DNA of 64,000 nucleotides from CAVZMI01 sp050011775 (GTDB taxonomy: Bacteria > Bacteroidota > Ignavibacteria > UBA10030 > CAVZMI01), in NCBI GenBank assembly GCA_050011775.1, contig JBEKIL010000004.1, positions 124,001 through 188,000 on the forward strand, in the 5' to 3' direction. This document shows positions 25,671-34,662 of the stretch, in pieces (position 1 is the stretch's first letter; the number at the start of each line of letters is the position of its first letter). The notes beneath the pieces are model-generated. The model was not told where the DNA came from. It saw only the letters and a list, made by a program, of their open reading frames with translations, and searched no databases. The position numbers were made by a program, and so were the translations under genes.

Positions 25671-26882
25671 CTATTTCTGCTTTTCCAGTTTGAGTGAGAC
25701 ATTTATTTTTTTCTTATCGCGCATGACGGTCATTTTTAATGTATCACCGGTTTTTGCATCGCGAATCACTTCCATTATAGATTCTTCATTCACTATGGGA
25801 ATACCATTGGCCTCAACGATCACATCGCCGGGTTGCAATCCTGCCCGATCTCCCGGACTATTCTTTTGAACATCGGTGATGATAACTCCCTCGGTTTTCT
25901 GCAGGCCAAGTGGTTTTACCATGCGTTCATCCACATTCTGAACACTGATGCCCGTCCAGAAATCCCTCTCAACCTTTCCATCTTTCTTGAGAATCTCAAG
26001 GACCTTCTTGATACGATTAATCGGAATTGCAAAACCGTATCCGACATATGTCTGAGAATACCCCGCGGTAAAGATCAATGTGTTCATTCCAATGACTTCA
26101 CTGTTCATGTTGACCAGCGGACCGCCGCTGTTTCCCTTATTGATCTGGGCGTTCGTCGCGATCATATCACGATAGATTCTCCCTTCATCGCCTGAGAGAT
26201 TCATGCCGGTCGAGCTGACGATTCCATTCGTAACGATCGGCTTATCGTTAATATCGAAGAGGCCAAACGGATTGCCAAAGGCAACCACATCTTCACCGAC
26301 CATAATATCGTCCGAGTCACCGAATTGTATATAAGGGAAATTTTCTCCTTCGATTTTCAGGAGTGCAACATCGGAGACATGGTCGGAACCGACGAGTCGT
26401 GCTTTGTAGCGTTGTTTATTCGTCATGGTGATTGTAATTTCTTTCGCATTACCGACAACGTGATCGTTCGTGAGGAGGTAGCCATCCGCAGAGATGATAA
26501 AGCCAGAGCCGAGTCCCTGTACTTCTTCCTTATATGTTTGATCGCGCTTCTGGTGGCCAAAAAACTGATCGAAGAAAGGATCATTGAAAAAATTTTGAAA
26601 TGGATCGCGTACCGTATATTCACGCACTTCTTTAACGTTGATTCCGACGACTGCTGGACTCGCGACCGCTGCGACATGCGTAATCAATGAGCGTCGTGTT
26701 TCACGGGTATTCGGTTGTTTTGTGTTCTCCTGTTGGAACACCGCCTTTTCAGTATCGTAATGGCGGGTATCGACCCCCAAATTATCCATCGGGCGCGAAG
26801 GAGCCGTAGCACGGCCGATAACAAAACCCGCAATGCCAAATAATAAAAAAACCAGTGCAACGATGATAATACGCCGAGCCAT
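25671..26882 (-). CDS. HtrA/Deg-type periplasmic serine protease
   Basis: The protein has 403 residues, with GGGAGG upstream of the ATG. The N-terminal hydrophobic segment (about 4-25) is an uncleaved anchor or signal. The trypsin-like domain carries the triad His (TNDHVVG), Asp (SDVALLKI) and Ser (GNSGGPL), and a loop rich in Phe before it (PFQNFFNDPFFDQFFGHQK). A single PDZ domain occupies the last 100 residues (GVIITDVQKNSPGDRAGLQPGDVIVEANG). One PDZ makes it DegS/HtrA2-like in layout rather than DegP-like. It probably does envelope protein quality control. It begins 11 bases after the transketolase C subunit. Confidence 0.93.
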   Translation of the reverse strand: MARRIIIVALVFLLFGIAGFVIGRATAPSRPMDNLGVDTRHYDTEKAVFQQENTKQPNTRETRRSLITHVAAVASPAVVGINVKEVREYTVRDPFQNFFNDPFFDQFFGHQKRDQTYKEEVQGLGSGFIISADGYLLTNDHVVGNAKEITITMTNKQRYKARLVGSDHVSDVALLKIEGENFPYIQFGDSDDIMVGEDVVAFGNPFGLFDINDKPIVTNGIVSSTGMNLSGDEGRIYRDMIATNAQINKGNSGGPLVNMNSEVIGMNTLIFTAGYSQTYVGYGFAIPINRIKKVLEILKKDGKVERDFWTGISVQNVDERMVKPLGLQKTEGVIITDVQKNSPGDRAGLQPGDVIVEANGIPIVNEESIMEVIRDAKTGDTLKMTVMRDKKKINVSLKLEKQK

Positions 26883-26893
26883 AATTATCCTCC

Positions 26894-27844
26894 CTACCGT
26901 TTTCTTTTCATCACTTTCTGTACCGATGCAACGATATCATTTTTATGGATATGGTATTTTTGCAGTAACTCGTTCGGCGTACCGGATTCACCAAATACGT
27001 CATTCACTGCTACCATCTCAACCGGAACCGGAGCATTTCGCACCACAACCTGAGCGACAGCATCGCCGAGTCCGTTATTGATCTGATGTTCTTCGGCTGT
27101 GACAATTGCACCGGTTTCTCGAGCTGCTGTAATAATCGCTTCACGATCAAGGGGTTTGATTGTGTGCATATTGATAACCCGGGCCTTGATACCTGCTTGG
27201 GCCAGCTCATCTGCGGCTTGAAGTGCCTGCCAGACCATTACACCGCATGCGATAATCGTGACATCATTACCCTGCAGAAGTGTATCCGATTTTCCCAGGA
27301 CAAAAGGAGTTGCGGGATCTGTAAATACCGGCAGAGCAGGTCGGCTGAAGCGGAGGTATGCGGGACCCTTGAGTTCGGCAATCGCAAATGTCGCTTTTCG
27401 TGTCTCGTTCGCATCGCACGGGACTATAACGGTCATATTCGGGAGTCCGCGCATCAATCCGATATCTTCAAGCATCTGATGCGTCGCCCCATCTTCGCCA
27501 AGTGTGAGACCGGCGTGTGATGCACAGATTTTTACATTCATCCTGCTGTAAGCAATACTCTGGCGGATAGTATCGTATACACGACCCGTCGCGAAAACTG
27601 CGAATGTTCCTGTGAATGGTATTTTTCCCGTGATCGAGAGTCCGGCCGCCATTCCGATCATATTGTGTTCGGCAACGCCTGCGTGTACAAAACGGTCCGG
27701 AAACTCTTTAGCGAATTTGTGCATATTGACCGATTCGGTTAAATCTGCACAGAGAGCGACGACATTCGGATTTTTCCGGCCGAGTTCGACGAGTGCTTCA
27801 CCGAAGGCAACGCGGGTGGCTTTTTGTTCTGCTGCTTGTATCAT
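26894..27844 (-). CDS. Transketolase, C-terminal (pyrimidine-binding) subunit
   Basis: The protein has 316 residues from the ATG at 27,844, preceded by AAAGGAAG. A start further upstream would overlap the preceding gene. This is the second half of a split transketolase: pyrimidine-binding domain (ATRVAFGEALVELG...VVALCADL, AGVAEHNMIGMAAGLS, ATGRVYDTIRQSIAY) and C-terminal domain (DVTIIACGVMVWQALQAADEL, TAEEHQINNGLGDAVAQ). It works with the adjacent N-terminal subunit in the pentose phosphate pathway, moving two-carbon units. Split transketolases are common in archaea and several bacterial phyla. Confidence 0.93.
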   Translation of the reverse strand: MIQAAEQKATRVAFGEALVELGRKNPNVVALCADLTESVNMHKFAKEFPDRFVHAGVAEHNMIGMAAGLSITGKIPFTGTFAVFATGRVYDTIRQSIAYSRMNVKICASHAGLTLGEDGATHQMLEDIGLMRGLPNMTVIVPCDANETRKATFAIAELKGPAYLRFSRPALPVFTDPATPFVLGKSDTLLQGNDVTIIACGVMVWQALQAADELAQAGIKARVINMHTIKPLDREAIITAARETGAIVTAEEHQINNGLGDAVAQVVVRNAPVPVEMVAVNDVFGESGTPNELLQKYHIHKNDIVASVQKVMKRKR

Positions 27845-27867
27845 GAATTTTTCTTCCTTTGCAATAT

Positions 27868-28758
27868 TTAAGTATTGTTCTTTTCCCATTCAAGTGTTAT
27901 AAAGTCGCCGAATTTTGTCGGGGCAAGATCGGCAAGCGCTTTCTTTGCCTGTTCTTCGTTTGGCGCTACACCATGCCATTTAAAATCTCCCTCCATCCAC
28001 GGCACTCCTTTGCCCATAATTGTACGAGCGAGTATCACCGATGGTTTCCCTTTCGTTTGGAATCCTTTATCGATGGCATTTCGGATCTGGTCGATGTTGT
28101 GTCCGTCAATTTCCTGCACATCCCAGCCGAAGGCAGAATATTTATCCGCCAGCGGATTGATATCGTACAATTTGTCCATAAGGCCGTCAATTTGAATATT
28201 ATTCCGGTCGACTATAGCAAGAAGATTATCGAGTTTTCTATATCCCGCCATCATGATGCCCTCCCAGCTCGATCCCTCCTGAAGCTCGCCATCGCTCCCG
28301 ATCATAACGACGCGGTTTGGCTTTTTGTCCAGACGCATTCCGAAGGCTGTCCCCGTCGCTACCGACATTCCCTGTCCCAGTGAACCTGAAGCGATTTCAA
28401 TACCGGGCGCACCATGAATCCACATAGGCGCAGGATGACCCTGAAGACGGCCGTTGAACTTCCGGTATGTCGCAAGCTCACTCAAAGGGAAATAGCCGGC
28501 ACGCGCTAAAGCCGAATACCAAACGGCAGCCACATGCCCACACGAGACATAAAAATAATCGCGTCCTTCCCATCCGGGATTGGTAGGATCATATTGTAAG
28601 ACATTAAAAAATAATGTCGCAAATATATCGGCAAGGCCAAGTGGTGCACCTGTATGGCCGGACTTGGCAAGATAGAGCATTTTAATAATATCGCGACGCA
28701 TCTGTCGTGCCATTTCTTGAAGATCGGGTGTTTCAAATTTCTGAAATTTCCGTTCCAT
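27868..28758 (-). CDS. Transketolase, N-terminal (thiamine diphosphate-binding) subunit
   Basis: The protein has 296 residues, with AAAGGA upstream. ThDP-binding features are visible: GHTGAPLGLADIFATLFF, SCGHVAAVWYSALA, GSLGQGMSVATGTAFG, the Mg/ThDP motif MIGSDGELQEGSSWEGIMMAG...LLAIVDRNNIQIDG, and HNIDQI. Together with the following gene, 23 bases downstream, it forms one complete enzyme. plsY lies 9 bases upstream, so plsY, both subunits and the protease probably form one operon. Confidence 0.93.
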   Translation of the reverse strand: MERKFQKFETPDLQEMARQMRRDIIKMLYLAKSGHTGAPLGLADIFATLFFNVLQYDPTNPGWEGRDYFYVSCGHVAAVWYSALARAGYFPLSELATYRKFNGRLQGHPAPMWIHGAPGIEIASGSLGQGMSVATGTAFGMRLDKKPNRVVMIGSDGELQEGSSWEGIMMAGYRKLDNLLAIVDRNNIQIDGLMDKLYDINPLADKYSAFGWDVQEIDGHNIDQIRNAIDKGFQTKGKPSVILARTIMGKGVPWMEGDFKWHGVAPNEEQAKKALADLAPTKFGDFITLEWEKNNT

Positions 28759-28767
28759 TTTGTCCTT

Positions 28768-29412
28768 TCATTGATCAGAAGAAGATTGACCGCGTTTTGT
28801 ATGAATCAGACCGCGGATGAAATCCACATGACGCAGAAGGATAAGCACACACAACGCCGTACACAACCAAATCATTTCATTCCACTGTACCGGTGTCCAT
28901 AAACTTACTTCAACCCACGACCGGGGGAGAAAGAACAACAATACGGGGGTAATAATAGTCGCTACTACATTCCCACCAAGTACGTTCCGCCAGATCTTGT
29001 ATGTTATATACCAGAGAAGACACCAAACGAGAGGAAAAATCGATCCGAGTAATAACATGACTCCAAGCGCTGTAGCCAGACCACGACCGCCACGAAACCG
29101 TAACCAGATATTAAAATCATGTCCGACGATTGCCGACAATCCGGCAAGAGCCTGAATCGGATATCCAGACTGCTCGAATCGCGATGCGACAACTACAGCA
29201 GCTGCTCCTTTGCATACATCAAACAGAAGAACAGCAATACCCACCCATTTTTTCCGGGTCACCTGAAAACTGTTGAGGGCACCGACATTTCCCGAGCCTG
29301 CAAGGCGAATATCACGCTGTGAAGAAAGCTTCACAATGATATAGGCTGCAGGTATCGAGCCGATAAGATATCCGATCAGAATCGCAAGAATGCCACTGGA
29401 CAGCAACTGCAC
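28768..29412 (-). CDS. plsY: Glycerol-3-phosphate acyltransferase PlsY-like protein
   Basis: The protein has 214 residues and starts at GTG (29,412). It is a membrane enzyme that acylates glycerol-3-phosphate from acyl-phosphate to make lysophosphatidate. It has about five hydrophobic segments (IGYLIGSIPAAYIIV at the N-terminus). Motif 1 reads GSGNVGALN instead of the usual GSGNPGATN. Motif 2 is GHDFNIWLRFRGGRGLATALG (usual GH-x-FP-x...F-x-GGKG-x-AT). The variant residues at both motifs are unusual for the true enzyme but conservative. The C-terminus (VDFIRGLIHTKRGQSS) extends beyond the usual end. Confidence 0.85.
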   Translation of the reverse strand: MQLLSSGILAILIGYLIGSIPAAYIIVKLSSQRDIRLAGSGNVGALNSFQVTRKKWVGIAVLLFDVCKGAAAVVVASRFEQSGYPIQALAGLSAIVGHDFNIWLRFRGGRGLATALGVMLLLGSIFPLVWCLLWYITYKIWRNVLGGNVVATIITPVLLFFLPRSWVEVSLWTPVQWNEMIWLCTALCVLILLRHVDFIRGLIHTKRGQSSSDQ

Positions 29413-29684
29413 CTCGGTCGAGTAACCTCAGGAATGATGATTCATCTACTATAAAAATAGGGAAAATATGGCGAAGAAGCAAGGAAGCGGGACGGGGGAA
29501 AGATAGAGGTAGAGGTTAAGGTTGAGGTTGAGGTGGAACATTATAGTTGGATTGCGCGTCATCTGTATGAAACGCTTTTTAGAGAATATTCTCCTGAAAG
29601 AAGATTTTGAACTACATTATTGAACGACTATCAAATTATCGTTATATTTTTGATTATGTTGCCTATCGCAAAATCGGAATCCCA
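29413..29684. other. Divergent intergenic region between plsY and the DUF4835 gene
   Basis: It carries a low-complexity GAGGTT-type repeat run (29,505-29,535) and the perfect 12-bp palindrome GAGAATATTCTC (29,582-29,593). Promoters for both directions should lie here. No gene is seen. Confidence 0.45.
29505..29535. repeat. Hexamer-type G-rich direct repeats
   Basis: Successive AGAGGT, AGAGGTTA, AGGTTG, AGGTTG, AGGTGG units. The same style of repeat occurs at 22,741 (complement) and 43,641. Confidence 0.6.
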
Positions 29685-30575
29685 ATGAGATATTCTATAC
29701 TGTTTTTTCTTACTATTTTCTTCACTTTCTTTCAGAGAACTAATGCGCAGGAACTTGAATTCGACGTTTCCATAGATGCACAGCAGCTCCCCGCAGCAAA
29801 CAAGGAGTATGTCACCCACTTTGCGGAAGAGGTGAAGAAGTACCTAAACGATTTTAGATGGACAACCGAAGATTATCTCGGCGAGAAGATCCATTGTACA
29901 ATGTCGATCTTTTTTCTCTCAGGATCTCCGGATAACCGATATAGTGTCAGGGTCTTCATCGGGAGCCAGCGACCGATATACCGGTCGAACAAAGGAACAT
30001 TGACATTGCGTATACTCGATGATAAGTGGGAGTTCAGTTACATCCCCGGACAGGGATTCCGTCACAATGAAACTCAATTCGACCCGTTGTTAAGCTTCCT
30101 CGATTTCTACGCCTGCCTTATCATTGGATACGATACGGATACATTCTCAGAGATGGGCGGCACCCAATATTTTCAAAGGGCTTCCGATATTGCCGCACGC
30201 GGAGCTTCAGAAAATTCGAAGGGGTGGCCGAAAGGAGGCACCAGCTATACGCGGCAACAGATCATCGAAGACCTGCTGAACTCTAAATATGCCCCTATCC
30301 GCAAGGCACTCTTCATATACCATTTTCACGGTCTAGATATGCTGGAGACGAATCAGAATCGCGGTCTCGATAATATGCTGTACGCGATCGATCTGATCGG
30401 AAAAGCACAAAAAGCTGAGAACACAGCCCTCCCCCTCGCCAGAATTTTCTTTGAGGCAAAATATCAGGAAATTGCAGATCGCTTTGCCAACTACCCCGAC
30501 CGTTCGGTGATCGGAAGATTCGCAGACTACGATCCGACACATAAGAGGGATTACGACCAAGCCGGCAGAAGATGA
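29685..30575 (+). CDS. DUF4835 family secreted protein (PorD-like)
   Basis: The protein has 296 residues from the ATG at 29,685, giving a signal peptide that ends near NAQ. It matches the DUF4835 pattern: N-terminal LEFDVSIDAQQLP followed by FAEEVKKYLNDFRWTTEDY, then the RVFIGSQRPIYRSN strand, PLLSFLDFYACLIIGYDTDTF, and QYFQRASDIAARGASE...KGW. In Bacteroidota such proteins have been annotated as associated with type IX secretion (PorD). That link is remembered family annotation, not something seen here, though three T9SS substrates in the window fit it. The partner genes usually next to it (such as coaBC) are absent. Confidence 0.8.
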   Translation: MRYSILFFLTIFFTFFQRTNAQELEFDVSIDAQQLPAANKEYVTHFAEEVKKYLNDFRWTTEDYLGEKIHCTMSIFFLSGSPDNRYSVRVFIGSQRPIYRSNKGTLTLRILDDKWEFSYIPGQGFRHNETQFDPLLSFLDFYACLIIGYDTDTFSEMGGTQYFQRASDIAARGASENSKGWPKGGTSYTRQQIIEDLLNSKYAPIRKALFIYHFHGLDMLETNQNRGLDNMLYAIDLIGKAQKAENTALPLARIFFEAKYQEIADRFANYPDRSVIGRFADYDPTHKRDYDQAGRR

Positions 30576-30604
30576 CTAAAGTATATAAATTTCCCACCCC
30601 GTTT

Positions 30605-30805
30605 TTACTTTTTACGACGAAGCTTCGACAATGATTTTTCGTCAGCAGCATACTGCTCCACATAACCGCACGATGTACAAATATACCGCGTTAGGTTCGC
30701 AAAACCGAACATATCAACCTTAATTACATTATATGTACCAATTTCGCTGGGTATAACTGCTATCTTCTTGGAGGAGCATTTTGGGCAAACGCCTGTAGAT
30801 TTCAT
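30605..30805 (-). CDS. Small zinc-ribbon protein
   Basis: The protein has 66 residues. Two Cys pairs, CPKC (residues 7-10) and CTSC (about 43-46), are separated by 32 residues with strands in between (KIAVIPSEIGTYNV, VDMFGFANLTRYI). This is the pattern of a zinc ribbon. The C-terminus is basic (SKLRRKK). The function is unknown; nucleic-acid or protein binding is the usual guess for such ribbons. It converges with the DUF4835 gene, 29 bases apart. Confidence 0.75.
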   Translation of the reverse strand: MKSTGVCPKCSSKKIAVIPSEIGTYNVIKVDMFGFANLTRYICTSCGYVEQYAADEKSLSKLRRKK

Positions 30806-30892
30806 GATGATTATCCGGAATATTTTTTCATTTAATGATCTGATTTACTCAAGGTTACAAGTCGTCGGTTTTTATCAACAAATATGAAATCA

Positions 30893-31034
30893 TTACATAA
30901 TTTCAATTGCCTTCTCCAGTACAATATCATGTTCATCTTTAATACTTTCAGATGCATCAATCGCGATATTAGGAAATATACCGACGTCTTCAAGAATTGT
31001 CATATCCAATTTATATTCAACTATCTCATTCTTC
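30893..31034 (-). pseudogene. C-terminal remnant of an S41-type peptidase
   Basis: Reading the minus strand to the TAA at 30,893 gives KLDMTILEDVGIFPNIAI, then DASESIKDEHDIVLEKAIEIM. The pattern 'VGI-x-P-D/N...D-x-V-LEKAIE' is the standard end of S41/TSPc peptidases. It lines up with the end of the S41 gene 6 kb away (IPPDVPVLTTVDDSIKG...IEKGIEII). Nothing upstream encodes the rest, because the GH2 gene ends at 31,026 in a different frame. It is a fragment left by rearrangement or deletion. Confidence 0.55.
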
Positions 31035-34000
31035 AATAGAAAAACCGCCAAATCCCACAACAGGCTTCTCGCCGTGCGTATCGGCGTTTTCCAATTCCAT
31101 TTTAACTAAACGCTGCTCGCCGGGCATAAGCGAAATATAATTATCGCTGTATATAACCGGTAAAATCCTCTCGCCGCTTTTTTCTCCCGTTACTTTCAAC
31201 ACAACCATTAGCGCGGGTTGATCGGTATTGTTTTTCAGACTGGTCGTCAAATACCAGCGGTTTCCTTTCTGTTCCGCTCTTGTGTCTGAATCCAATTTCA
31301 CCTTTGGAAGTCTGCGGATCGCTTTGAGATCGCCTTCTTCCAATCCGTGCCAGTAAAAATTTTCCGAGATCACTTCGCCGCCTTTTTCAAGCTTGAGCCT
31401 GATAAAACAAACGCGGCTCAGGCTATCGGCAGATTCAATACTGAAACAATGTATTATGCTGTCTTCCGGACAACTCATCGTTGTTTTCCTTTTTATTTTT
31501 ACTGTTCCGTCCAGACCGATAATTTCCATGCTTGCCGTAAGCTCGCGACCGTTCGGATCGCTGTAATTAACAACTTCAATGCTGTCGCTCAATGGATTCC
31601 ACTGAATATGCAGCGGTTCGCAGGCTTTCTTGCAGCCGAAATAAGCTGCAGTCGGCTCGAAGTAATAATCATAGGTTTGCCAGACAAGAGAAGGCCACGC
31701 AGGGTGGCTCATCCATAATAACATTCCCATCCTGTTCTTACCTTGAGCTTCAAACATTGCGCGATATCCCTGGTAGTTCATCCACTGTGAGAATGAAAGC
31801 CACTCTTTCAAATCATTCACGGGTCCGAAACTTTCCTCAAGCTGTTGAATAAATGACGATCCACCTTGAGCACCATTCAGACAAAAATCGTGGATCCCCC
31901 ACATACGCTCCCGGGGCCATATTGCAGAATCGGGCATCATTTGTTTTAGACTTTCAAACGAGACGATGTCAGGCATTCCCATTTCACTGTGGAGTTTTTC
32001 CGTTGCCCTTTTTTCGAAATAAAACTTTGTCGGCATTGCCCTATAGGGCCCTCCACCGCTCACCACTCCGAATGCCGAGTTTGATATGTAGTGCACATCC
32101 GGGTGTAATTCCTCCAATAATTTCCTGATTGCCGAATCTATTACCTCAGGCGGATTGCCTTCGTTACGCCCACAGTATAATGCAAGTGAGGGGTGATTGC
32201 GAATTCGCTTTACAAAGTCTTCCACATTCCGTACGAACATATTATTATTGCTTGGGTTCGGACCGTCTACCGGGTTCGCCAGCCAGAAATCCTGCCATAT
32301 CATAATACCGTGGCGGTCACAAGCCTTATAAAATTCTTCGTCGCCCGTCTGTCCGACCCAGTTTCTAATCATGGTGAAATTCATCTCTTTGTGATAGCGT
32401 ACCGCGATATCATACTCCCTTCCCCGGTAACGAAGCATCGATTCGGAAAAACCCCAGTTGCCGCCTTTGCCGATGAACCTCCTGCCGTTAATCCAGATTT
32501 TCAAAATCCCACCGTCTTCGGAATAAGTCATTTCTCTGATGCCCGTTGAAAACGAAATTGAATCCGATACTCGATCATCTGCAAGAACGAATGTAAGTTC
32601 AACATTATACAAATTAGGTTTACCGTATCCGTTCGGCCACCACAACGCGGGATTGTGCAAGTGAAGCGACGGGTGTGTAGAGGAATTAAATCTTACCCTC
32701 GCTTTTTCAGAAGCTTTAAGTGTAACAGATTGTTCAAAAGCAACCCCACCGAATTTACCTCGCAGCATTCCCGTTACGCGTTCCGAGCTATGATTATAAA
32801 GATGTGCTTCTATAATTACATCAGCCGACGATGTATCCGGAAGAGGTAGCTTGGTTGAAATAAAAGGATTTTCAATTGTGACTGGGCCACTCACCGACAG
32901 GTAAACGTCGTTCCAGATGCCGGTATTGCGTCCACGTATAGTCGGTATCCAGTCCCAGCCGATGGATGCATGAAAGGTCGGATTATCTGCACCAAGCTCG
33001 CCGCCGTTCGCATCGGGACTGAATTTCGTTTGTTCTGTGACAAATCCGGGTGCGGCATTTTTTTCGATATGTACAGCAATCACATTTTTCTTTCCAGGGA
33101 TAATGATTCCTGAAACATCAAATTGGCCACGCGTAAAAGCTCCTTCTATCCGCCCGAGCTTTTGGCCGTTCAGAAAAACTTCCGCTTTCCAGTTTATTCC
33201 ATCAAAGTTCAGAGATATCCGTTTCCCTTTATAGGAAGCAGGAGCACTGAACTCATCCCTGTACCAGAAATCCGAATAGAAGTAAGAATCCGAAATCATC
33301 AATTGATTGTCTCCATAATTCGGATCGGGCAGAGCCCCCACGTTGAGGTAACTGACAAGCACTGTAGCCGGCACGGTTGCAACAATCCAGCTGCTGTCAT
33401 TGAATCCCGGTCTGGACAACGCTCCACCGTCGGCGTGAACCTGCGAGCTGCGTTGAAGCTTCCATGCACCTCCGGACAAATACAATTTCCCATCTTCTTT
33501 CACAGAAGGCTGGGCATGCGGGACCGCTACTGGACCACCCCTGCCGTACACTTCCAATTCACTTAAAATGTAATTGCCGTCTATAGCGGGCTTTTTTAAA
33601 AGTACGCGCACATACCTCCCTGTAACAGGTTTGCTCAATTTAATATCATCGGTGTATCCCCAATTCTTAGGCAGCAACATGACATCCTTCCAGTGCGATG
33701 CGTCGTCCGACACCTGAATCGAACCGGCTGTGGCACGGTGTAACCAATAGAGAACGATTCGATCAAACGAACATTCCGCGCCCAGATCTACATAAACCCA
33801 CTCATCCCCTTTGCCTTCGCTCATCCATGCGCTGGAAAACCGGTACGGTCCCCCAATAATGGAACGTGTTCCATTGGTGAACATGGCAAACTCGCCGATA
33901 CCCCAACTCTTGGCGTTCGGGGAATGTAAATCGACCCGATAGAACCGGTGGTGAGACGGTTTCTTCAAATCAAAAGGATAATTGAATATTCGAAAGTTGG

Positions 34001-34586
34001 GCGGAAGAAATTTTCGGTAAAAACCGGTAATAGTGTCTCCGGGGAGACCACCACCGCTTACTGTACCCAATGTTTCCCAATTTCTCCCTTCATCAGAAAC
34101 GCTTACAGCCATCTCCCAATGTTGAGGTTCCAGACTGTCAACCAGAAGGCTGCCTAATACAGCGATACTATCCACCTGCGGGATAATACTATTCCCGCTA
34201 ATTTCTATCTGAGCCCAGACATTCGGACCTCCCAGATTTTTCCCGGTCATCATGTGACGATCCAAAATCCATTCTCTCTCGTTCTTTTTAGCTATTCCAT
34301 CGCTGTAGGTCGTAACTACGAAGGGGGGAGGTTGTGATTCTTTTATTCCATCGGTAACAAGCTGCGCAGTCAGATTATAATCGTAACTGCTTGAATTGTA
34401 AGCAGGCCTGTGTAAAGCAAGGTTTCTATACGTTGCATTATCTATTCTTATCGACGGAGAGAAATCTTCTTTTGCGTTCCCGGGGTATATACCCACGCCA
34501 CGTGTGTATTCCTGAGCCTTTGTCGTAGTGAAGACGAATATCGCAAGAAAAATAAAAATGGTATGGAGTAGAGTCATTTTTCTCAT
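31026..34586 (-). CDS. Secreted glycoside hydrolase family 2 enzyme with discoidin-like domain
   Basis: The protein has 1186 residues, with a signal peptide ending near TKAQ and AGGAAG before the ATG. Residues about 50-370 look like one or two F5/8-type sugar-binding regions (WVYVDLGAECSFDRIVLYWLH...RYVRVLLKK). Then the GH2 fold follows: sugar-binding domain (FWYRDEFSAP...LNFDGINWKAEVFLNGQKLG), immunoglobulin-like domain, and TIM barrel with RYHKEMNFTMIRNWVG, acid/base Glu in GRNEGN and nucleophile Glu in LHSEMGMP. The motifs are closest to beta-mannosidase/exo-beta-glucosaminidase types. It probably acts on oligosaccharides outside the cytoplasm. No T9SS domain is seen. The next gene upstream is an unknown secreted protein. 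Confidence 0.9.
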   Translation of the reverse strand: MRKMTLLHTIFIFLAIFVFTTTKAQEYTRGVGIYPGNAKEDFSPSIRIDNATYRNLALHRPAYNSSSYDYNLTAQLVTDGIKESQPPPFVVTTYSDGIAKKNEREWILDRHMMTGKNLGGPNVWAQIEISGNSIIPQVDSIAVLGSLLVDSLEPQHWEMAVSVSDEGRNWETLGTVSGGGLPGDTITGFYRKFLPPNFRIFNYPFDLKKPSHHRFYRVDLHSPNAKSWGIGEFAMFTNGTRSIIGGPYRFSSAWMSEGKGDEWVYVDLGAECSFDRIVLYWLHRATAGSIQVSDDASHWKDVMLLPKNWGYTDDIKLSKPVTGRYVRVLLKKPAIDGNYILSELEVYGRGGPVAVPHAQPSVKEDGKLYLSGGAWKLQRSSQVHADGGALSRPGFNDSSWIVATVPATVLVSYLNVGALPDPNYGDNQLMISDSYFYSDFWYRDEFSAPASYKGKRISLNFDGINWKAEVFLNGQKLGRIEGAFTRGQFDVSGIIIPGKKNVIAVHIEKNAAPGFVTEQTKFSPDANGGELGADNPTFHASIGWDWIPTIRGRNTGIWNDVYLSVSGPVTIENPFISTKLPLPDTSSADVIIEAHLYNHSSERVTGMLRGKFGGVAFEQSVTLKASEKARVRFNSSTHPSLHLHNPALWWPNGYGKPNLYNVELTFVLADDRVSDSISFSTGIREMTYSEDGGILKIWINGRRFIGKGGNWGFSESMLRYRGREYDIAVRYHKEMNFTMIRNWVGQTGDEEFYKACDRHGIMIWQDFWLANPVDGPNPSNNNMFVRNVEDFVKRIRNHPSLALYCGRNEGNPPEVIDSAIRKLLEELHPDVHYISNSAFGVVSGGGPYRAMPTKFYFEKRATEKLHSEMGMPDIVSFESLKQMMPDSAIWPRERMWGIHDFCLNGAQGGSSFIQQLEESFGPVNDLKEWLSFSQWMNYQGYRAMFEAQGKNRMGMLLWMSHPAWPSLVWQTYDYYFEPTAAYFGCKKACEPLHIQWNPLSDSIEVVNYSDPNGRELTASMEIIGLDGTVKIKRKTTMSCPEDSIIHCFSIESADSLSRVCFIRLKLEKGGEVISENFYWHGLEEGDLKAIRRLPKVKLDSDTRAEQKGNRWYLTTSLKNNTDQPALMVVLKVTGEKSGERILPVIYSDNYISLMPGEQRLVKMELENADTHGEKPVVGFGGFSIEE

Positions 34587-34662
34587 AGTACTTCCTGCTG
34601 AAACTGGATGATAGATGCCTTACTCCCGATCAATCTGTCGGTTCGCGAAGTAGAAGCTCTGC

